Positions 7,763-12,014 of a DNA stretch of 12,014 nucleotides are shown one piece after another. The stretch comes from an uncultured Lachnospiraceae bacterium. GTDB taxonomy: Bacteria; Bacillota; Clostridia; Lachnospirales; Lachnospiraceae. Location: NCBI GenBank assembly GCA_902797565.1, contig CADBTO010000276.1, positions 1-12,014 of the forward strand, in the 5' to 3' direction. Position 1 is the stretch's first letter, and each line of letters opens with the position of its first letter. The translations under genes were made by a program, and so were the position numbers. Below the pieces are notes generated by a model, which was given only the letters and a program-made list of their open reading frames with translations, was not told the DNA's origin and did no database searches.

Positions 7763-9217
7763 TTATTTATCCCCAATTAAATAATTATAAAGCTCCTCAT
7801 ATTTCCCCTTGGAGCTCCTCCACGAATAATCTTTCTTCATATCTTCTGCAACCATCTTGTCCCATGCTGCCCGTTTCGTAAAGTAAATGTACTTGGAATA
7901 ATTGACGATGTTCAGAAGTTCATCCCCATTATAATTTTTGAAAGAGAACCCGTCCCCGGTCTTCTCGTACTCATTGTACGGCTCCACCGTATCTTTCAGG
8001 CCGCCTGTTTCACGCACAATCGGAATCGTCCCGTAACGATACGAAATCAGCTGGGTCAATCCGCAAGGCTCGAACTGGCTGGGCATCAGGAACGCATCTG
8101 CTGCCGCATACAATTTCCGCGCCATATCATCATTATAGCAGATATTCGCCGAAATCCGATCCGGATACTTCCATGCAAAATGCCGGAACATATTTTCGTA
8201 CCGGGACTCCCCTGTCCCGATCACGACCAACTGTGTATTGTCATCCACAATGCCTTCGATGCAATAGTTGATCAGATCCAGCCCCTTCTGATCCGTCAGC
8301 CGCGATACCAGCCCGATCATATACTTCTCGCCATCCACAGCAAGTTCCAGCTCTTCCTGGAGTTTTTCTTTGTTGTAGCGCTTGCTCTCCTTGAACGTGT
8401 TGACATTGTACTGTCTGAAAATAGACATATCCGTACTCGGATCATAGGTCACATCATCAATCCCGTTCACGATCCCCATCATATCCAGCCGCCTGGAATA
8501 CATGAGTCCGTCCAGTCCCTCCCCGTAATACGGTGTCTGGATCTCCTGGGCATAGGTCGGTGAAACCGTTGTAATATAGTCTGCATACACCAGGCCGCCC
8601 TTGAGCATATTCCCTGCCTTGTTGAATTCCAGCTTGTCCGGTGTGAAAAGATCCCGCGAAAGGCCGGAAAGCCCCTGCATGGTTTCCACATCCCAGACTC
8701 CCTGGAACTTCAGGTTGTGGATGGTCATCATAGACTTCATCCCCCAGAAGAACGGATTCCCCTGGAACTCATTTTTCAGGTATACCGGAATCAGCCCCGT
8801 CTGCCAGTCATGGCAGTGGATCAGATCCGGCTGGAAATCAATCACCGGAAGCATGGAAAGCACGGCCTTGTCAAAGAACGTGAATTTCTCCATATCATAG
8901 CGGGTATCACCATACGGATAAAAACATTCAAAGTATTCCAGGTTGTCAATGAAATAGAAGTGGATTCCAAAGAACTCATACTCCATCACCCCGACATACT
9001 TTTCCCCGATGTATGGACCACAGCTCATATTGAAGTTGGTCACAAACTGAAAGTGATCCCGGTACTTCGGCGGGATGCAGGTATAATTGGGAAGCACAAC
9101 CCGGATGTCCCAATACTGCTTGTCGAATTCCTTCGGCAAAGCCCCCACCACATCAGCGAGCCCCCCGGTTTTCACAAAAGGAAAACACTCGCTTGCAGCA
9201 TACAGAATTTTTTTCAT
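7763..9217 (-). CDS. glgA: Glycogen synthase (ADP-glucose alpha-1,4-glucosyltransferase, GT5)
   Basis: GlgA transfers glucose from ADP-glucose to the non-reducing end of an alpha-1,4-glucan and so builds glycogen in the cytosol. The 484-residue length matches bacterial GlgA (about 477). The N-terminal Rossmann domain begins with the family hallmark KTGGLADVVGALP (K16, the ADP-glucose-binding lysine), then HDWQTGL at 136-142. The second domain has SRLTDQKGLD at 305-314 and the catalytic-site stretch FEPCGLTQL from 382 with RETGGL at 402-407. Nothing key is missing. The ATG at 9217 follows AAGGAG at 8-base spacing. The rest of a glycogen operon (glgC, glgD, glgB, glgP) is absent from the window, so glgA is detached here from its usual partners. 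A 16-codon ORF ends inside its SD region, which may couple or modulate its translation. Confidence 0.97.
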   Translation of the reverse strand: MKKILYAASECFPFVKTGGLADVVGALPKEFDKQYWDIRVVLPNYTCIPPKYRDHFQFVTNFNMSCGPYIGEKYVGVMEYEFFGIHFYFIDNLEYFECFYPYGDTRYDMEKFTFFDKAVLSMLPVIDFQPDLIHCHDWQTGLIPVYLKNEFQGNPFFWGMKSMMTIHNLKFQGVWDVETMQGLSGLSRDLFTPDKLEFNKAGNMLKGGLVYADYITTVSPTYAQEIQTPYYGEGLDGLMYSRRLDMMGIVNGIDDVTYDPSTDMSIFRQYNVNTFKESKRYNKEKLQEELELAVDGEKYMIGLVSRLTDQKGLDLINYCIEGIVDDNTQLVVIGTGESRYENMFRHFAWKYPDRISANICYNDDMARKLYAAADAFLMPSQFEPCGLTQLISYRYGTIPIVRETGGLKDTVEPYNEYEKTGDGFSFKNYNGDELLNIVNYSKYIYFTKRAAWDKMVAEDMKKDYSWRSSKGKYEELYNYLIGDK

Positions 9218-9222
9218 TTCCC

Positions 9223-9273
9223 TTACTCCTTGTTTCTTAACCTCTTCTTAATGAAGAACTCCTTTGTGCGCAT
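9223..9273 (-). CDS. Possible 16-codon leader ORF upstream of glgA
   Basis: Between yebC and glgA there is a small ORF with its own good ribosome binding site: GGGAG (9279-9283), 5 bases, then ATG at 9273. It encodes MRTKEFFIKKRLRNKE, a strongly basic peptide, and stops at TAA (9223-9225). The glgA SD (AAGGAG) is formed by its last two sense codons, so ribosomes finishing this ORF sit on the glgA start region. The ATG lies in the loop of a small GCGC hairpin (9268-9279), and a 6-bp stem (9242-9247 with 9253-9258) lies within the ORF. No database family is recognisable at this length. It could be a real leader peptide or chance, given that the gap is only 69 bases long. Confidence 0.35.
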   Translation of the reverse strand: MRTKEFFIKKRLRNKE

Positions 9274-9286
9274 CAGCGCTCCCTTT

Positions 9287-10015
9287 TCACTCCTCTCTGT
9301 TGTGGAACACTTCCTGTACATCGTCATCATCTTCCAGAAAACTGATAATGCGCTCAAAATTCGCAATATCCGTCTCATCTGAAAGACTCACATAGTTCTG
9401 CGGAAGCATCGTCACCTGTGCGTCCGCCATTTCATAACCCTGCTTTTCCAGTTCCTCCCGAACCTTCGAAAATTCACCAGGATCCGTCAGTACCACAAAG
9501 CTGTCCTCTTCTTCCTGGAAGTCCTCGGCTCCTGCATCGAGCACCGCCATCATCACATCATCCGGCTCCCCGGTCACGACCTCCCGATCCAGAATAATCT
9601 GTCCTTTCTCATCAAACATATAGGAGACGCACCCTTGTGTCCCAATACTGCCATGCCCCTTGGAAAACGCATTCCGTACATTCGCAGCCGTCCGGTTTTT
9701 GTTATCCGTCAGTGCGCGGACAATAATCGCCGTACCGCCGGGGCCATAACCCTCATACGTCACCGTCTCATAATTGACACTGCCTGCATCCCCGGCCGCC
9801 TTCTTGATGCCTCGCTCAATGGTATCATTCGGCATATTGTTGGACTTTGCCTTCGCGATTACATCACGCAACCTCGAATTATTCGCAGGATCCGGCCCGC
9901 CTTCCTTGACAGCTACTGCAATTTCACGGCCAATGATGGTAAAGATCTTTCCTTTCGCCGCATCATTTTTTTCTTTCTTGTGCTTAATGTTTGCAAATTT
10001 TGAATGACCTGACAT
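9287..10015 (-). CDS. yebC: YebC/TACO1-family protein
   Basis: This is a cytosolic protein of 242 residues, the usual family length. The start MSGHSKFANIKHKKEKNDAA followed by GKIFT and REI.VAVKEGGPDP.NN.RLR matches the conserved N-terminal domain (commonly GHSKWANIKH; here Phe replaces Trp). NNMPNDTIERGIKKAAG and YEGYGPGGTAIIV are further family signatures, and the end is acidic (SFLEDDDDVQEVF). The family was long annotated as a DNA-binding regulator; more recent work on TACO1 and YebC points to a role in translation through difficult, proline-rich stretches. I cannot decide between these from sequence. The ATG at 10015 follows GGGAG at 7-base spacing. The classical ruvC neighbour is absent. 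A plausible sigma-A promoter lies in the AT-rich gap upstream, so yebC may head a transcript that continues into glgA and ftsK. Confidence 0.95.
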   Translation of the reverse strand: MSGHSKFANIKHKKEKNDAAKGKIFTIIGREIAVAVKEGGPDPANNSRLRDVIAKAKSNNMPNDTIERGIKKAAGDAGSVNYETVTYEGYGPGGTAIIVRALTDNKNRTAANVRNAFSKGHGSIGTQGCVSYMFDEKGQIILDREVVTGEPDDVMMAVLDAGAEDFQEEEDSFVVLTDPGEFSKVREELEKQGYEMADAQVTMLPQNYVSLSDETDIANFERIISFLEDDDDVQEVFHNREE

Positions 10016-10038
10016 AAAGCCACTCCCTTCTATTTTTT

Positions 10039-10067
10039 ATTATTTCTTTTTCAATGATCTATTTCAA
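10039..10067 (-). promoter_or_regulatory. Putative sigma-A promoter for yebC
   Basis: On the minus strand TTGAAA (10062-10067, 5 of 6 matches to TTGACA) is followed after exactly 17 bases by AATAAT (10039-10044, 5 of 6 matches to TATAAT). The -35 box overlaps the stop codon of the CBS gene. A start near 10032 would leave a leader of about 17 bases with the yebC SD in it. The 48-base gap is markedly AT-rich compared with the rest of the window. There is no terminator in front, so read-through from the alr-CBS transcript is also possible. Confidence 0.45.
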
Positions 10068-10948
10068 TTTTTATCTTCTATTTTAACACTTTTTGCGTTT
10101 TCGTCAAGACTGATACGCACAGATGAAACAATTCGTTCTGAAACATCAACTGCAGCAAAACGATATCCGTACGCATGGACGGTAAAACATTCATGGTCTT
10201 TCGGAATCTTCCCATAATGGAAGATCATAAATCCGCTCAGTGTTTCAATCTCTTTCTCTTCAAAAACGATCTGAAGCTCGTCCGCAATCTCCAGCAGAGG
10301 AGTCATCCCATCGCAGAGATACAGGTTTTCAGACAGTTTCCGGATGTTTTTCTCTTCCACATCGTGCTCATCAAAAATATTCCCTACAATCTCTTCGAGA
10401 ATATCTTCCATGGTAATCATCCCGCTCGTCTGCCCATATTCATCCAGGACAATCACCAGATGGCTCTTCGAGAACTGCATCTGCGTAAACAGCGTATGCA
10501 AGCCATGGGTTTCTGGTACAAACTGCGCTGTCCGCAGCAAGCCACTGATATCCCGGATCTTCTTTCCATAATCCTCGGTCTTTCGCACAAACGGAAACAG
10601 GTCCCGCATATGGATGACCCCGATAATATTATCCAAACTGCCCAGATACACCGGGAATCTGGAAAAATGGCTTTCGTTGAAGGTCCGGATCGCCTCTTCC
10701 AGCGTCTCTTCCCCATCGATCGCCTGGATCTCGCTGCGATGGGTCATAATATCCTTGGCATCCTTGTCGTCAAATTCAAAGATATTCTGGATCATTTCTG
10801 CCTCGGATGCTCCCAGGACACCCTTTTCATGCCCCTGTGCAACCGCCGCCCGGATATCATCTTCTGTCACTCTGTCTGCGTTTCCTTTTCCCAAAATCCT
10901 GTGAATGATCTTTCGTATGTGTGATAATCCCCCGCCATCCTCATCCAT
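10064..10948 (-). CDS. Soluble CBS-pair / CorC-HlyC-domain protein (no DUF21 membrane domain)
   Basis: This 294-residue protein is related to the cytosolic half of the CNNM/CorC (TlyC, HlyC) family. Residues about 66-122 and 131-190 form a CBS pair, with the hallmark segment DEYGQTSGMITMEDILEEIVG at 169-189. Residues about 205-285 form the CorC_HlyC domain found at the end of these proteins. The DUF21 membrane domain of full-length members is absent and there is no hydrophobic segment, so it should be cytosolic. Family members are linked to Mg2+/Co2+ efflux and, as hemolysin-like names, to poorly proven toxicity; a direct transport role is unlikely for this form. I place the start at the ATG at 10948, because AGGAG (10957-10961) is then 8 bases away; the upstream TTG at 10954 lies only 2 bases from that SD. 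The SD overlaps the alr stop codon, so translation is probably coupled to alr. Confidence 0.88.
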   Translation of the reverse strand: MDEDGGGLSHIRKIIHRILGKGNADRVTEDDIRAAVAQGHEKGVLGASEAEMIQNIFEFDDKDAKDIMTHRSEIQAIDGEETLEEAIRTFNESHFSRFPVYLGSLDNIIGVIHMRDLFPFVRKTEDYGKKIRDISGLLRTAQFVPETHGLHTLFTQMQFSKSHLVIVLDEYGQTSGMITMEDILEEIVGNIFDEHDVEEKNIRKLSENLYLCDGMTPLLEIADELQIVFEEKEIETLSGFMIFHYGKIPKDHECFTVHAYGYRFAAVDVSERIVSSVRISLDENAKSVKIEDKN

Positions 10949-10956
10949 GTTCAAAG

Positions 10957-10961
10957 CTCCT
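10957..10961 (-). promoter_or_regulatory. SD of the CBS-protein gene, overlapping the alr stop
   Basis: AGGAG at 10957-10961 shares its first two bases with the last two of the alr TAG stop (10960-10962). Eight bases separate it from ATG 10948. This decides the start in favour of that ATG over the in-frame TTG at 10954, and it suggests that ribosomes terminating on alr can re-initiate here. Confidence 0.8.
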
Positions 10962-12014
10962 ACCTATAATATACCTTTTTGTCAACCACCCTGCCATCCC
11001 AGACATAGATCCGATGGATCCGATTCCCCAGGCAGCAGGCAAATTCATAATTAAACCGCCCGGAAATGTCCCCCAGTTCCTCCAGGGTGATTCCTTCCTT
11101 GCCATCCGTTCCAACCAGCGTCACCAGATCACCGGTCTTCGCGTCCGGTACACCGGACACGTCCACCATCATCTGATCCATACAGATCCGCCCCACTACC
11201 GGGCAGCGCTTCCCATGGATAAGCACAGATGCAAGGCCGGACAGGCCGCGGGAATATCCATCCGCATAACCAACCGGCACCGTGGCGATCGTCTTCCTGC
11301 TCTTCGTCACATAAATTCCGCCATAACTGATCGCTGTTCCCTCCGGAACCTCTTTCACATATACAATATGGGAATACAGGGATAACGCAGGCATAAGCGG
11401 GAACGTATGGTCCATCTCCCCCGAAGGCCAGAGCCCATACATCGCAATTCCCAGCCGCACCGCATCCAGAGCACTGCGTCCATATTCCATGGCTGCCGCA
11501 GAATTGCTGCAGTGCCGGATGGAAAATTTCACGCCCCGCTTGATCAGCAGGTCACACACATCCATAAAACGCTGGTACTGCTGGTTCGTCGCGGACTTGT
11601 CCCGTTCGTCCGCTCTTGCAAAATGCGTAAAAATCCCTTCCGGCACCAGATGCGTGCATCGTTCAAACAGATCCGCAATCCGTTTCGCAGTCAAGGAAGC
11701 ATCCTCCGCAAAACCGGAGAATCCGATCCTTCCCATTCCTGTATCCAGCTTAATATGCACCGGAACTTTCTTTCCCAGACGTTTTGCCACTTCCTCGTAG
11801 CCCTCTGCCATCTCTTCTGTGAAAATCGTCGGGCGGATCTCGTGTGTGATCATCTGCTCATAACACTCCGGAAAGGTATAGCCAAGTACCAGCATCGGCT
11901 TTTGCAGCCGTCCCTGCCGCAGTTCCATCGCCTCTTCACAGGTGGCAAGCGCATATCCGTATACCGCGTCCGTTTCCTCAAGAATCCGCGCAATCGGAAG
12001 CGCGCCATGCCCAT
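10960..12014 (-). CDS. alr: Alanine racemase (5' end cut by window edge)
   Basis: Alr is a PLP enzyme that interconverts L- and D-alanine for peptidoglycan. The reading frame is open to the right edge: the first visible residues GHGALPIARILEE are the continuation of the PLP-lysine motif K(A/V)xAYGHG, and the leftover AT at the edge fits the Tyr codon before it. About 350 residues are present, and roughly 40, including the PLP lysine, lie outside. The internal Met at 11928 is not the start. Visible motifs include the TIF-barrel segments KLDTGMGRIGF and FTHFARADE, the catalytic tyrosine in AISYGG, VPVGYADGYSRGL, and GRICMDQMMVDV, which contributes to the other subunit's active site. The stop TAG overlaps the SD of the CBS-protein gene. 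The second-domain motifs argue for a true Alr and against a YggS-type PLP protein, which lacks that domain. Confidence 0.96.
   Translation of the reverse strand, partial: GHGALPIARILEETDAVYGYALATCEEAMELRQGRLQKPMLVLGYTFPECYEQMITHEIRPTIFTEEMAEGYEEVAKRLGKKVPVHIKLDTGMGRIGFSGFAEDASLTAKRIADLFERCTHLVPEGIFTHFARADERDKSATNQQYQRFMDVCDLLIKRGVKFSIRHCSNSAAAMEYGRSALDAVRLGIAMYGLWPSGEMDHTFPLMPALSLYSHIVYVKEVPEGTAISYGGIYVTKSRKTIATVPVGYADGYSRGLSGLASVLIHGKRCPVVGRICMDQMMVDVSGVPDAKTGDLVTLVGTDGKEGITLEELGDISGRFNYEFACCLGNRIHRIYVWDGRVVDKKVYYR

Noticed and set aside
7784..7789. TATAAT on the minus strand at the end of glgA as a promoter for ftsK
   Set aside because: It is within coding sequence for YNYLI, has no TTGACA-like box at 16 to 18 bases and no extended -10 TG.
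10952..10954. TTG as the start of the CBS-domain protein
   Set aside because: It is only 2 bases from the AGGAG SD, while the ATG at 10948 has ideal 8-base spacing.
1..12014. Mobile element, phage, defence island or biosynthetic cluster
   Set aside because: All genes are co-oriented housekeeping genes with uniform composition. No transposase, integrase, attachment repeats or CRISPR units were seen.

Overview
The window is a compact run of housekeeping genes, all read from the minus strand, from a Gram-positive anaerobe that is most probably a member of the Lachnospiraceae or a related Clostridia family. This rests on the protein types (a SpoIIIE-type DNA translocase, formate-tetrahydrofolate ligase beside FolD, a clostridial-style YebC, a Gram-positive-type RlmH N-terminus), on strong GGAG-type ribosome binding sites at most starts, and on moderate GC content. 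The genus cannot be told from the sequence. The coding strand is purine-rich throughout, as expected for co-oriented genes on a leading strand. No mobile element, tRNA, rRNA or CRISPR array is visible, and no intergenic gap exceeds about 110 bases.

In transcription order (high to low coordinates) the genes are: alr (alanine racemase, 5' end cut by the window edge); a soluble CBS-pair/CorC-type protein whose SD lies on the alr stop codon; an AT-rich 48-base gap with a plausible sigma-A promoter; a YebC/TACO1-family protein; a possible 16-codon leader ORF; glgA (glycogen synthase); ftsK/spoIIIE with an unusually long repeat-bearing linker; fhs and folD, a two-gene one-carbon folate module; a 107-base gap holding a strong RNA stem-loop; a membrane-anchored zinc-ribbon/TPR/chitobiase-C-terminal-like protein; and rlmH (23S rRNA methyltransferase), cut by the left edge.

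The genes cover cell-wall precursor supply (Alr), translation (YebC, RlmH), carbon storage (GlgA), chromosome segregation (FtsK/SpoIIIE) and one-carbon metabolism (Fhs, FolD). Spacings of 2 to 69 bases suggest extensive co-transcription. No convincing intrinsic terminator was found on the coding strand.

I see no new multi-gene system here. The points that deserve a second look are the folD-downstream stem-loop, which pairs fully only as minus-strand RNA and carries an ATG in its loop; the small ORF whose stop lies inside the glgA SD region; the 36-base tandem repeats in the FtsK linker; and the odd architecture of the zinc-ribbon protein encoded just upstream of rlmH.
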